The notes beneath the pieces are model-generated. The model was given only the letters and a program-made list of their open reading frames with translations. It searched no databases and was not told the origin of the DNA. From NCBI GenBank assembly GCA_937139405.1, contig CAKZPV010000050.1:151799-215798 (forward strand): DNA of 64,000 nt. The letters run 5' to 3'. The DNA is from an uncultured Nitrospirota bacterium (lineage in GTDB: Bacteria > Nitrospirota > Nitrospiria > Nitrospirales > UBA8639). Below, one piece after another: positions 1 through 8,993 of this stretch. The number at the start of each line of letters is the position of its first letter. Position 1 is the stretch's first letter. Made by a program: the position numbers and the translations under genes.

Positions 1-2
1 CC

Positions 3-953
3 ATGAAAACACTCGCCAGCTTCTGTTGCATTGTTCTCATAACCGCGATGCCTTTTGCGGCAGCGCAAGAAGCAAGTTTCAGCACCGGTACCGCGTCGGT
101 CACGGACAGCGGCCTGTTTGACTGCGGACCCCGAGCCCGTGTGAGTGCGGTTGGCATCATTACCGCTGAGGACAAAATGCCGTGGGTCGTTCCTGCAAAG
201 ACCCATTTCAAAACAGCGCCCAAAGCTGCCGACTTGTACAACGAATGTAGCGGCATTGAGATGGATAGCGTTTCGAAACTCGATCTGGCGTCGGTACCGC
301 TCATAGATGCAGGCGGGCACGAGGAGTTTGTGGCGTATATCTTCGCCGACAATTATTTCGAGTTCTACGCGAACGGAAAATTGCTCGCGGTCGATCCAGT
401 GCCGTTCACGCCCTTCAATTCAAACGTGATTCGCTTCAAGGTGGATCGGCCCGTCACTGTCGCGGTGATGATGGTGGATTGGGAAGAACATCTGGGGCTT
501 GGATCCGAGAAGAATCGCGCTAAGGCATTTCATCCAGGTGATGGCGGGTTTGTCGCGCACATTCATGACGCGGCCGGAAAGACGGTTGCACTGACGGATG
601 GGAGTTGGCACGCTCAGACCTTTTACATCGCGCCATTGAAAGACAGAGATTGCCTCAAGATCGACGGACAGGTGCGAGACAGCTCGGGTTGCGACGTCGC
701 CGGTGTCGATGATGGAATGGGCTATTCAGCCGCGCATTGGTCTCTGCCTCAGGATTGGGCTGACCCTACGTTCGACGACACCAATTGGCCTCATGCCTCC
801 ACCTTCTCCAACAATACAGTGGGCGTGGACAATAAGAAAGCGTTCACGAATTTCACCAGCGTCTTCGACACGCCGGGTGCAGATGCCGACTTCATCTGGT
901 CATCAAACCTGATTCTCGACAACCTCGTCCTGCTTCGCAAGACGATAAAGTGA
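3..953 (+). CDS. Secreted protein of unknown function with a galactose-binding-like C-terminal half
   Basis: The 316-residue protein begins with a clear signal peptide (MKTLASFCC...AAAQ, cleavage near residue 21), so it is exported. I recognise no catalytic motif. The C-terminal third has the W-A-D-P-x-F-D-D-x-x-W-P-x-A pattern common in carbohydrate-binding beta-sandwich (galactose-binding-like) modules. The ATG is two bases from the window edge, so its ribosome site cannot be seen, but the signal peptide right after it supports this start. By eye the gene is richer in G and C than its neighbours, with third-position C and G preferred, which may mean it was acquired. A role in binding surface sugars is only a guess. 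Confidence 0.75.
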   Translation: MKTLASFCCIVLITAMPFAAAQEASFSTGTASVTDSGLFDCGPRARVSAVGIITAEDKMPWVVPAKTHFKTAPKAADLYNECSGIEMDSVSKLDLASVPLIDAGGHEEFVAYIFADNYFEFYANGKLLAVDPVPFTPFNSNVIRFKVDRPVTVAVMMVDWEEHLGLGSEKNRAKAFHPGDGGFVAHIHDAAGKTVALTDGSWHAQTFYIAPLKDRDCLKIDGQVRDSSGCDVAGVDDGMGYSAAHWSLPQDWADPTFDDTNWPHASTFSNNTVGVDNKKAFTNFTSVFDTPGADADFIWSSNLILDNLVLLRKTIK

Positions 954-1292
954 ACACAGGTACAACTGTGCTTATCTTGCAAGCTCTGCTGCAGAATAAG
1001 GAAATAACACCAGGAAAGTCATTAGCCTCTCGCTCGGTCTGGCCAGTATGTTTCAAAAATGCCGCGATGATTGCCTGCGTTTTTCCTTCATTGGCACGCT
1101 CAAGGAAGTGACGTAACTCGATATCTTCATCTTTAATTAATATCACATATATCTTTAACACTATATACGTCCGCTTTGGGTTGTGAGTTCAACTGATCGC
1201 TGCACCACATGCCTTAAATTTCCCTGCTGGTGTGTCGTATTATGGAATTTTTTGTTGAGAGTTAAGACCGTCACAAAACCTATTTCTTTTTT
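954..1292. other. Intergenic stretch with a doubtful small minus-strand ORF
   Basis: No convincing gene lies here. A minus-strand reading frame from 1161 running into the end of the first gene encodes a helical stretch (ELRHFLERANEGKTQAI...) that looks more protein-like than chance. It has no ribosome site and runs antisense into the upstream gene, so it may be a relic. The 1130-1160 part is very AT-rich. Confidence 0.3.
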
Positions 1293-2069
1293 CTATCCTT
1301 CCGAAGTCGCGTTTTTTCCGAAGTCTCTGACGTTTAATTTTCGATGAAACAGCTCTAGGATCATGCTGTTGCTAATTTGTGTTGTTGCAGGATCGTAACG
1401 ATAGCCTTCATCTCGAAGAAACGCATGCGCGTTATTGAACTCGTGCCATTGAAAGTGGACGTCGTGGTCAGTGAGAGCCTTGTAGATTGCTGCACGGCCT
1501 TCAAGCGGGATATGAGGATCTTGACGTCCCCAACCCATGAGGAGTTCCCCTTTAATTTCTCCCACGCGGTCCAGCGTATCATCTTGTTTGCCTTTCCCTA
1601 AACTATGGGTGTGGATATCAGTGGCGTAAAAACATACTCCAGCTAATACATCCTGGTTCATGGCCGCGCGAAATGCTAAATGCCCTCCCAGGCAAATCCC
1701 CATAACTCCAAGTTTTCCTGTGCAATATGCGTTAGTGTGGAGGTAGTCCAATGCTGTGCGTGCATCGGCATCATAGCTTGAGAGCGTCTTCGTAATTTTG
1801 TGTTGATTGCCACGGTCGGTGTCAGGTTTATCATAGTTGAGCACCGTGCCCAGTGGTTCCAGCTCATGATAGACCTCAGGCGCGAGCACAACAAAACCAT
1901 GTCCGGCTAAGAAGGCGGCAATACGTCGAATGGGCCCAGTGACTTGATAAATCTCCGAATACAACACAATCCCAGGGTACCGACCTTCCGCCACCGGACG
2001 AAAAATATAGCTACGCATGCGGCCGGTCGCAGTGGGGAGGTCAACGGTTTCGGTCTCTGTAATCATCAT
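1293..2069 (-). CDS. Dienelactone hydrolase family protein
   Basis: This 258-residue cytoplasmic alpha/beta hydrolase belongs to the dienelactone hydrolase family, which opens lactone or ester bonds with a Cys-Asp-His triad. The nucleophile sits in G-I-C-L-G-G (Cys about 126), the acid in GRQDPHIP (Asp about 184) and the histidine in NNAHAF (His about 215). Length is normal for the family. No aromatic-degradation genes are nearby, so the true substrate is unknown. It stands alone on the minus strand, separated from the next minus-strand gene by about 110 bases. Confidence 0.88.
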   Translation of the reverse strand: MMITETETVDLPTATGRMRSYIFRPVAEGRYPGIVLYSEIYQVTGPIRRIAAFLAGHGFVVLAPEVYHELEPLGTVLNYDKPDTDRGNQHKITKTLSSYDADARTALDYLHTNAYCTGKLGVMGICLGGHLAFRAAMNQDVLAGVCFYATDIHTHSLGKGKQDDTLDRVGEIKGELLMGWGRQDPHIPLEGRAAIYKALTDHDVHFQWHEFNNAHAFLRDEGYRYDPATTQISNSMILELFHRKLNVRDFGKNATSEG

Positions 2070-2181
2070 AAGGCGTTCCCATTTTTAGAAAATTTATTGC
2101 CTCTTTAGTAACCATCATTATAGCTGATGATCGTGTTCACCACTGATAGAAGAGGGAGGAGGTAGTCAGAGTGATCTCGGT

Positions 2182-3777
2182 TTATCTTGCGCGATGCCAG
2201 TTCTCATATTTCAGACTATTGGCGCAACGTTCCCCATCCATAGCTGCGCTCATAATTCCACCTGCGTACCCGGCACCCTCTCCACAAGGAAAAAGGTTCA
2301 ATACCTGAGGATGATGCAGATGTTTTTGGTCACGTGGAATACGCACAGGGGTGGAGGTGCGAGATTCTACACCAACAACGACAGCCTCATGGCTCAGGTA
2401 TCCACGCATTTTATCACCAAATGCTTGAAAGCCTGCTTGTAAGGCCTCACTGATCATGGGAGTCAGCATCTGGTGCATATCAACAGATCTGATCCCGGGT
2501 TGATAGCTGCAACTGGGAAGTGACGAGCTGATTTTGCCGGTCATAAAATCAGTTAACCGTTGAGCAGGGGCGACTTGAGATTGACCACCGAGAATCCAGG
2601 ACTGATTTTCGAGTGTCTTCTGAAATTCCAGCCCAGCTAAGGGACCATGTTCTTTGAAGGGTTCAAAGTCTCCGAGTTCAAGCCCAACGACGATGCCGCT
2701 GTTGGCATAGGGATTGTTCCGTTTGCTGGGACTCCAGCCATTAGTGACCACCTCCTGCTGTGCTGTCGCGCAAGGGGCGATGATGCCACCTGGACACATA
2801 CAAAATGAATACACGCCTCTGCCAGGAATCTGTTGAGTCAGGCTGTAACTGGCTGCAGGAAGGTACTGGCGTGCGCTGTGCACGTCTGCCAGAGTGCGGC
2901 AATGATATTGGATATGATCGATGAGTTCTTGAGGATGTTCGACTCGTACGCCAACTGCAAAGGGCTTCGCCTCGACAAGAATGTGTTTGCTGTGCAGCAG
3001 TTCATAAATATCTCGCGCGGAATGACCTGTGGCCAAAATGAGATGCGTGATCGGCATCTCTTTTGTGTTTGTTTCGTTTTCGATCGTAATGCAATCGATC
3101 GTATGACCGCGTGATTGAAAATCGATAAATTTCGTGTTGAACAGAATTTCCCCACCATATTGTAAAATCGTTTTTCGGATATTCTGAATCAGTTGCGGTA
3201 ATTTATTGGTGCCGATATGAGGATGTGTATCAACCAAGATGTCTTCGCTGGCACCGTGAGCGACCAGAGTTTTTAGAATTTTTTTTATATCACCTCGTTT
3301 GTTGGATCGCGTGTACAGTTTGCCGTCGCTGTAGGTGCCTGCGCCGCCTTCGCCAAAACAATAATTACTTTCCGGGTTGACTCGGTGCTCCTTATGGATA
3401 GCCGTGAGATCACGGCGACGCCCTCTCACATCTTTACCTCTTTCGATCACAATCGGTTTGATGCCTAATTCCAAGCAGCGCAGGGCGGCGAATAAACCAC
3501 CTGGACCGGCTCCGATGATGTGGCATGTTCTTTTTGAAGAAGACACGTCCTGGTAATTCAATGAGAAATCTTCACGAGGAAGCTCTTCATCAACGGCGAC
3601 AAGAATTCTGAGATTGATCCGAATGGATCTGCCACGAGCGTCGATACTGCGTTTTAAGATCTTGTACTGAAGGGCGGAATCCTTTTTGAGAGAAAGGTGT
3701 GCTCTGATTTCTTCAGCAAGCAAAGGCGCATGTGAAGCAATGTGTGGAGATGTCTGAAGATGTAATGTTCTTTGCAT
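2182..3777 (-). CDS. FAD-dependent dehydrogenase of the COG2509 type
   Basis: The 531-residue protein has an N-terminal region of about 85 residues and then a dinucleotide-binding GAGPGG motif near residues 89-94. It then carries the family-typical NYCFGEGGAGTYSDGKLYTRS stretch and a C-terminal FAD-binding segment (PCGEGAGYAGGIMSAAMDG). It is a predicted cytosolic flavoprotein; the electron acceptor and substrate of this widespread family are not established. Family and length agree well. The start at 3777 gives a plausible N-terminus (MQRTLHLQTS), but the ribosome site is weak. Confidence 0.85.
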   Translation of the reverse strand: MQRTLHLQTSPHIASHAPLLAEEIRAHLSLKKDSALQYKILKRSIDARGRSIRINLRILVAVDEELPREDFSLNYQDVSSSKRTCHIIGAGPGGLFAALRCLELGIKPIVIERGKDVRGRRRDLTAIHKEHRVNPESNYCFGEGGAGTYSDGKLYTRSNKRGDIKKILKTLVAHGASEDILVDTHPHIGTNKLPQLIQNIRKTILQYGGEILFNTKFIDFQSRGHTIDCITIENETNTKEMPITHLILATGHSARDIYELLHSKHILVEAKPFAVGVRVEHPQELIDHIQYHCRTLADVHSARQYLPAASYSLTQQIPGRGVYSFCMCPGGIIAPCATAQQEVVTNGWSPSKRNNPYANSGIVVGLELGDFEPFKEHGPLAGLEFQKTLENQSWILGGQSQVAPAQRLTDFMTGKISSSLPSCSYQPGIRSVDMHQMLTPMISEALQAGFQAFGDKMRGYLSHEAVVVGVESRTSTPVRIPRDQKHLHHPQVLNLFPCGEGAGYAGGIMSAAMDGERCANSLKYENWHRAR

Positions 3778-4118
3778 GTCTAGGTCGAGGTCGATTTTTC
3801 AGTGAGAGGACTCTACTTCTGGGAATGTTGAAAATAGTCGCCAGCAGCGTTCTCGCCTCTTTGCTGTGCTCACGTGCTGAGAGTACGCTCCGCGTGCCAA
3901 AAGGGCTGCAGCTTTGCTGGACGAACTTTTTTGAAGATTCCCTTAAGGTAAGACAAAAGGCTACCCTTTGCAAATGGATCGTCTCAATGCTGCCTGTCAA
4001 TACACAAGATTTTTTTGAGGAGATGAGGGAGCAGTCTGCTGATGGTGGCTTCAGCTCATGAGAAAGCTGAAGCCATCACTGGATTTTGTTCCTGATCCGT
4101 CTAGAGGAGTGGATTTCA
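3778..4118. other. Intergenic region, no gene seen
   Basis: About 340 bases between two minus-strand genes. The ORF-track entries here (3732-4061 plus, 3713-4000 minus) have no ribosome site and no protein-like composition. The one clear structure is the hairpin at 4043-4078, listed separately. Confidence 0.5.
4043..4078 (-). terminator. Hairpin downstream of the peroxidase gene
   Basis: An 11-bp perfect inverted repeat (TGGCTTCAGCT / AGCTGAAGCCA, 4046-4056 and 4065-4075), extendable with a GU pair, lies 40 bases beyond the stop of the minus-strand peroxidase. It lacks a downstream T-run, so it could be a weak terminator, an mRNA-stabilising hairpin or a protein site. Confidence 0.45.
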
Positions 4119-5198
4119 TTACTTAGGAAATATAGTTGGAGGATTCATCTGCCACCCTTCGCCGTTCAAGGAATGTAAAAACTCTACAAGGTCCTCCTTT
4201 TCCTGATTCGATAATTTTAACGGTTGCATAAATGGATCCTTGTGTGGATTGGCAATGCCGCCTTGGTCGTAAAAATCCACCACCTGCCGCAGGGTGCCAA
4301 AGCGGCCATCATGCATGTAGGGAGCTGTGCGTGTGATTTCCCTGAGGGTCGGAGTTTTAAAGGCTCCCATATCCTTAGGTTTTTTGGTCACGCTATAACG
4401 CCCGAGATCCACATGATCAGAATCCCAATCAACACCCAGATTATGAAATTTTTCATCTGTGAAATTTGCTCCGGAATGGCACGTGAAACACAGAGCTTTC
4501 CCACGAAAAATCTCTAACCCTTTCTGAGCGTTGGCAGATAGTCCGTTTGGATCTTTGCCGGAATTAAATTTATCATAGGGGCTGTTTCCAGAAAGAAGTG
4601 TCCGCTGAAAGCTGGCTATGGCTTGCCCTATGCGGTCCTTGGTTATGGGACCTTGAAAGACCTGCTGAAAAAGCGCTTTGTATCCTTCGATGGTCTTGGT
4701 TTTAGCAACGAGTTCATCATGATTGGCAAAGCCATGTTCAATGAGATTGGCAAATGGGCCGGTCGATTGATCTTCCAATGTAGCCGCGCGACCATCCCAG
4801 AATTGAGCAGAGCTAAACAAGCGATTGATGGAGGCTGGTGCACTACGGCCTCCTTGTAAACGATGAATCCCTGTTGAGACCGGTTGCCCATCGGTAAAGG
4901 CTAAGCTTGGTATGTGACAACTTCCGCAGGCGATGGTGTTATTTTTGGAAAGGCGTTTGTCGAAGAAGAGGAGTTGCCCTAATTCGACTTTTTCTTTCGT
5001 CATGGGGTTATCTTTGGGAATCACAATAGCATTACTATCTAACCCCAACGGGGCCTCCCAGCCTTCTTCTCCCGGAAGGGATGCCCAGGACATGAAGGGA
5101 GTGCTGGCTATGAAGAAGAAGGTGATGATCATCAATGTGCCGAATGTCGCCTGCTTCCTACTTATACCTGGTGTCTGTAATGTCGTTAGTGGTGTCAT
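4119..5198 (-). CDS. Di-haem cytochrome c peroxidase / MauG family protein
   Basis: The 359-residue periplasmic protein has a hydrophobic export segment near residues 18-40 and two c-type haem sites, CGSCH (91-95) and CFTCH (237-241). It carries family landmarks such as FWDGRAATLEDQ and TAPYMHDGRFGTL. Family members reduce hydrogen peroxide or oxidise protein-bound substrates with two haems; which applies here cannot be told. The ATG is preceded by a strong AGGAGGG site on the minus strand. It appears to be a single-gene unit. Confidence 0.92.
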   Translation of the reverse strand: MTPLTTLQTPGISRKQATFGTLMIITFFFIASTPFMSWASLPGEEGWEAPLGLDSNAIVIPKDNPMTKEKVELGQLLFFDKRLSKNNTIACGSCHIPSLAFTDGQPVSTGIHRLQGGRSAPASINRLFSSAQFWDGRAATLEDQSTGPFANLIEHGFANHDELVAKTKTIEGYKALFQQVFQGPITKDRIGQAIASFQRTLLSGNSPYDKFNSGKDPNGLSANAQKGLEIFRGKALCFTCHSGANFTDEKFHNLGVDWDSDHVDLGRYSVTKKPKDMGAFKTPTLREITRTAPYMHDGRFGTLRQVVDFYDQGGIANPHKDPFMQPLKLSNQEKEDLVEFLHSLNGEGWQMNPPTIFPK

Positions 5199-5812
5199 GG
5201 TTACCCTCCTATATGGATGAATGTTGTATGATATTCCTGCTCAAAATAGTGACCTTAAGAGAACGGATGACTGTTTTTCGATCGGTTAATTTCTCATGTT
5301 GTGACAAGTTGGTGTTCCATCCCCCTTTGGTTTCTCTATATGATATAGGTATCGCAGGAATAGTGGGATAAGTACAATTCTTTTTTTCTATACCCTGATA
5401 GTTATTATCTATCAAAGAGGCAAGACGATGACCTTAACTCAAAGTGAATATATCTTGACGGTCGCGAAAGAGAAAATTTTTCGTGGTGCTGCGGATGTGC
5501 GTTTTGTGAGTCAACCGACTCTCAGTATGCCCTAACTGGGTCATGTTGGCCTTGTTACATCTCTACTCAAGCTATACTGCGTTGGTAAAATGAGAGGTTT
5601 TTCGAAATTTATAGGCGTAACTTACTGATTCTAGAGGATGGAGTTGTCAGAAATCTGTTTTTTAGGCCATTGTTCACGAGGCCTATTGAAAGTTTCTTGG
5701 CGTTCATTCTTGACTCCGTGAGAAGAGACTTTTTACAGTTTAAGAGTTGGTGATAAACCAACGATATTGAGATGTCCATTTTTTGAAGTGCGTGCGGATA
5801 GGGAGGTGTAAT
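5199..5812. other. Long intergenic region between divergent genes, one possible 35-codon ORF
   Basis: This stretch separates the minus-strand peroxidase from the plus-strand Pal-like gene and must hold both promoters. A 35-codon plus-strand ORF at 5428-5535 (MTLTQSEYILTVAKE...) has a purine-rich AAGAGGCAAG upstream and could be a tiny gene or the start of a decayed one. I recognise nothing else. Confidence 0.35.
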
Positions 5813-6805
5813 ATGAAGCTACGAGATCGAGGGTGTTGGGGACGAGAAGTCATTCAAATCGCTATTGTGAGTGGCTGCGTCATTGTTTTGTTGACTGGGT
5901 GTAGCTCTAGACTCCGCACGACTATTGTCTCTGGCGATCGCGCACAGAACGCTCGAGTGGCTCAGGTACAATCAGAACCTGTGGTTGTTGAAGAGCTTGT
6001 GCCTCAACCAATTCAGGAAGTGGAAAATCTGGCGAGTTCGACTATGGATATTCCTGTGGAAGAACCGGCGAGGCCAGTAATCAGGCGAGAGCCAGGATCG
6101 GAAATTTTTGCGACATCCAAAACTTCCGGTGTCCCAGCTGAAATTTCTACCCCTTCTGAGCCTGAGTCCGTACCTCTAGATGAACCAGTAGCATCATTTG
6201 TGCCTCAAGATTCCTTTGTCCAAGGGTCTGAAGCAGAGGTTCCTCCTATTTCTTTTGAGCCGGAATTGCCAGCTCTACCAACATTTCGTCACGAATCAGT
6301 TGCTCCAATTGTGCAAGAAGATTCGATCCAACCTGAATCAGAATCGCCAATAGTGGCTCAAGCCGATGTTCCCATAGAGCCCGAGCCTCCTGCCGAAAAA
6401 GAACCAATGTTGGTGGCTAAAGTGGTGCCGCAGGAACCTGAGCAGATTGAAATTACTACCGAAGCGTTAGAGGCCGCTCTCAGCGATATTTATTTTGATT
6501 ATGATCAGTTTGCCATTCGGGAAGATGCAGGTTCATTATTGAAAGCCAATGCTCAGTTATTATCAAAACAATTCGCTGAAAAGCAGATTGTGATTGAGGG
6601 CCATTGTGACGAACGAGGCACGGAAAGTTACAATATGGTTCTTGGAGAACGCCGAGCAAAAGCCGTGAAACATTTCTTGCAGGATCTTGGTGTGCCTGCG
6701 GAAAATCTTCAGGTGGTAAGCTATGGGAAAGAGAAGCCTTTTTGCACCGAACAATCGGAAGATTGTTGGCAAGAAAACCGACGTGGGCATTTTGTCATCA
6801 AATAA
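5813..6805 (+). CDS. pal: OmpA/Pal-type outer-membrane lipoprotein with a long acidic linker
   Basis: The start at 5813 is chosen because GGGAGGTG sits five bases upstream, rather than the ORF-track start at 5783. The protein (about 330 residues) has a lipoprotein signal ending in LLTGC. A 190-residue Pro/Glu/Val-rich spacer follows, then a C-terminal OmpA domain (IYFDYDQFAIR, IEGHCDERGTESYN, LGERRAKAVKHFL, NRRGHFVIK) that binds peptidoglycan. It would tether the outer membrane to the wall. The spacer is far longer than in classical Pal, and no tol genes are adjacent, so it may be a Pal paralogue rather than the Tol-Pal component. Confidence 0.88.
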   Translation: MKLRDRGCWGREVIQIAIVSGCVIVLLTGCSSRLRTTIVSGDRAQNARVAQVQSEPVVVEELVPQPIQEVENLASSTMDIPVEEPARPVIRREPGSEIFATSKTSGVPAEISTPSEPESVPLDEPVASFVPQDSFVQGSEAEVPPISFEPELPALPTFRHESVAPIVQEDSIQPESESPIVAQADVPIEPEPPAEKEPMLVAKVVPQEPEQIEITTEALEAALSDIYFDYDQFAIREDAGSLLKANAQLLSKQFAEKQIVIEGHCDERGTESYNMVLGERRAKAVKHFLQDLGVPAENLQVVSYGKEKPFCTEQSEDCWQENRRGHFVIK

Positions 6806-6928
6806 TAATCCACTTTTCTGCCTCATAATGCCTTGGGTTCTGTCATGACCTTGGCGTGGTTCTCTACCCGCTTCTAGAGGAGACTTCTGGGAAAAATTGT
6901 CGTTCGATGTGCTCTATTCTGCGCCACT

Positions 6929-7867
6929 GTGTGGGTGTTGAATTGGGGCTTCTATCCCAGTTTGAGCGTAGGAGAAGAATCTTCTCTTGCCACTTTTGAA
7001 GAGTTTTCTCTTCCTGATACGTCCCTTCTCTATGTATCAGATTATCTTTCCTTTGTAGGCGAAGATTCCCAGGGACGTGTCGCGTTTGCCTTAGACAATA
7101 ATCGAGGACAAGACGGAGAGACTTGGCAAGCAGAACATTTTGTCGTACTGCATGATGAGCACGAGGGATGGGTTTCATTACAGGGTTCTGGATCGTATGA
7201 GAACCCAACGCATGAATTACAAACTATTCCCCCTTCTTCTTTTTTTCACATTGAAGGCGTTCCTCGAACAGGAATGTCGATCTATAGCAGTCCAAATAAT
7301 CTGACGCTATCGATTAAGCCTATTCCGATTCGACTTTCCCGGGAACATGAGGGTGGCCGGTATTGGTTAGGATCGGCGGCGGCCCAATTACAGTGGAACG
7401 GTCGAACCTTACAAGGGCGGGTGATTTATGAATATTTCATGATGCCTGGGTTTAACCGTCTTTCCCGAACATATTGGGGCTTATGGAAACATTTTCAAGG
7501 ATTGTATGTCGTGGTCGAGGGACTGGGTGATCTCTATGTTCACTCACAAGAAAGTGACATGATGGCCCCGCTCGTTGGAACTGTGAGTGGATTTTTAGCG
7601 GTTCAGGGGAAAACGCAGTCTCTACAAGCGTTGCAAGTCACGCTTTTTGATCATAACCAGGCCTGGGGACTGTATCGATGGCCAAGTGCGTGGGGTTTGA
7701 ATTGGGTCAACAAATCGGGAGCAGGTCGTGCTCAATTAGAGATTCAAGAATTCAAGACAATGGGTAATTGGGGCATTGGAGGTTTTGGGATGGGAATCGT
7801 TCATGGAATTGTGCATTATAATGGGAAGGATTATCCGGCCTATGGGTTTGCTGAACTCATCATGTAG
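6929..7867 (+). CDS. Secreted lipocalin-like (AttH/CrtC-type) protein
   Basis: The Trp- and Tyr-rich protein of at least 312 residues resembles the two-barrel AttH/CrtC lipocalin-like family (SLQGSGSYENP, YEYFMMPGFNRLSRTYWGLW, AWGLYRWPSAWGLNW), which includes carotenoid hydratases and related export-associated proteins. The GTG at 6929 has no ribosome site. The frame is open back to 6878, where AGAGGAGA stands just before a CTG (6887) that would add a hydrophobic, signal-like segment (VVRCALFCATVWVLNW). A non-standard start upstream is therefore likely. Substrate unknown; no carotenoid genes nearby. Confidence 0.65.
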   Translation: MWVLNWGFYPSLSVGEESSLATFEEFSLPDTSLLYVSDYLSFVGEDSQGRVAFALDNNRGQDGETWQAEHFVVLHDEHEGWVSLQGSGSYENPTHELQTIPPSSFFHIEGVPRTGMSIYSSPNNLTLSIKPIPIRLSREHEGGRYWLGSAAAQLQWNGRTLQGRVIYEYFMMPGFNRLSRTYWGLWKHFQGLYVVVEGLGDLYVHSQESDMMAPLVGTVSGFLAVQGKTQSLQALQVTLFDHNQAWGLYRWPSAWGLNWVNKSGAGRAQLEIQEFKTMGNWGIGGFGMGIVHGIVHYNGKDYPAYGFAELIM

Positions 7868-7932
7868 GTCATGTGCAAATGATTGCCTCTGAAACATTCT
7901 CATATCCACTTTTTCATTGAAAAATTATCCAC

Positions 7933-8454
7933 ATGAATATTAATTCTCAGAGGTTCGTGAGTGTTACTGGAATCAGTATTGTTCTGACATGTGGGAGTGC
8001 GTGGGATGTGTTTTCAGAAAATTCTTTGTCATCCAGCAAGCAAGCAGCAGTGATAACATCTGCGGCAAAGCAGTGTCCTAGGGATCTCTCCTCCCTCCAG
8101 CCCAAGATGGAAAAAGCGTTGCAATTTATTAAATCTGCTTCCTTTCGCAACACGATCCTCACTTCATTGCACGCTTCTATTCCAGAGGCTATTGTGCGAG
8201 CGGATGGACTGGCTCAACAGATTGCTTTTCTCAAACAAGAAATTGTCAGTCAAGAACAGGAACGTGCTCATGCAGAAGAAGTGGCACGGGACGTTCTCAA
8301 GGATCCTTCTCAACCGCTCACGCCTTGCCGCCATGGAAAGGAAGGAGCCTATTGTCATGCGATGGACCAATATCTTGCTTCCATTGCCGCAAATCTTGCA
8401 AATCAAAGTTTTTTGAACGCACTGCAATGTTATCAGCAAGAAGGTGTGCGGTAA
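7933..8454 (+). CDS. Hypothetical exported helical protein
   Basis: A 173-residue protein with a signal-like start (MNINSQRFVSVTGISIVLTCGSAWD). The mature part is strongly helical with several glutamine- and glutamate-rich stretches (LKQEIVSQEQERAHAEEV) and four cysteines that could pair in the periplasm (CPRD, CRHGKEGAYCHAM, QCYQQ). I recognise no family. It is followed after only 5 bases by the cupin gene and probably shares its transcript. Confidence 0.65.
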   Translation: MNINSQRFVSVTGISIVLTCGSAWDVFSENSLSSSKQAAVITSAAKQCPRDLSSLQPKMEKALQFIKSASFRNTILTSLHASIPEAIVRADGLAQQIAFLKQEIVSQEQERAHAEEVARDVLKDPSQPLTPCRHGKEGAYCHAMDQYLASIAANLANQSFLNALQCYQQEGVR

Positions 8455-8459
8455 GGAAT

Positions 8460-8798
8460 GTGATAGATGAACTACCCACCAATATTTTTCAAGGCATTCC
8501 TGAAGAACTCAATCAGGAATTGGTGGAGAAATTAATAGAACAGGATTCTATCCGTATAGAAAGGATTGTGTCTCGGGGGCAGGTTTCACCGAATGGATTT
8601 TGGTACGATCAAGATGAGCATGAATGGGTCGTTGTCCTCGCGGGTGGCGCGCAACTTCAAATAGAAGGACGAGAGGAGCCGGTTCTGTTAAATCCGGGAG
8701 ATACCTACAATTTGCCGGCTCACATGAAACACCGCGTTGTTTGGACTTCGCCGAACCAAGAGACGATCTGGCTTGCCGTGTTTTGGAAGTCAACATGA
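8460..8798 (+). CDS. Small cupin-domain protein
   Basis: The true start is taken as GTG 8460 (VIDELPTNIF), just after the upstream stop and preceded by GTAAGGAAT. The longer ORF-track start at 8325 overlaps the preceding gene. The 112-residue protein is a single cupin barrel of the phosphoribosylaminoimidazole-independent type often annotated as cupin: EHEWVVVLAGGAQLQIEG is motif 1 and NPGDTYNLPAHMKHRVVW is motif 2. Motif 1 lacks the usual HxH pair but keeps E-H-E-W, so metal binding is plausible. Ligand unknown. Confidence 0.82.
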   Translation: MIDELPTNIFQGIPEELNQELVEKLIEQDSIRIERIVSRGQVSPNGFWYDQDEHEWVVVLAGGAQLQIEGREEPVLLNPGDTYNLPAHMKHRVVWTSPNQETIWLAVFWKST

Positions 8799-8951
8799 CG
8801 AAAAAGTGACCTTTATCTTATAGGAAAGATGCGATGCTGCAATTATTCTTTCACTTTCCTTATTGGTTGATCTTCTCAGAATCCTACCAAGAATTCTCAC
8901 GCCGCCATTCATTCTAAAATTTGAAATGAGTATTTTTATGGAGATACTTAT

Positions 8952-8980
8952 TTGACAATAGTTTAAGTTTAAACTATATA
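8952..8980 (+). promoter_or_regulatory. Sigma-70 promoter with an inverted repeat in the spacer, before the MarR gene
   Basis: TTGACA (8952-8957) and TATATA (8975-8980) are 17 bases apart, the ideal spacing. The spacer contains the inverted repeat AGTTTAA-GT-TTAAACT (8960-8975). Its position between the -35 and -10 boxes, 14 bases from the MarR start codon, suggests an autoregulatory operator. Confidence 0.75.
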
Positions 8981-8993
8981 TACAGAAATCATT

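Noticed and set aside
3732-4061. Plus-strand ORF of 109 residues partly intergenic
   Set aside because: Starts antisense to the FAD protein, no ribosome site, no signal or family features.
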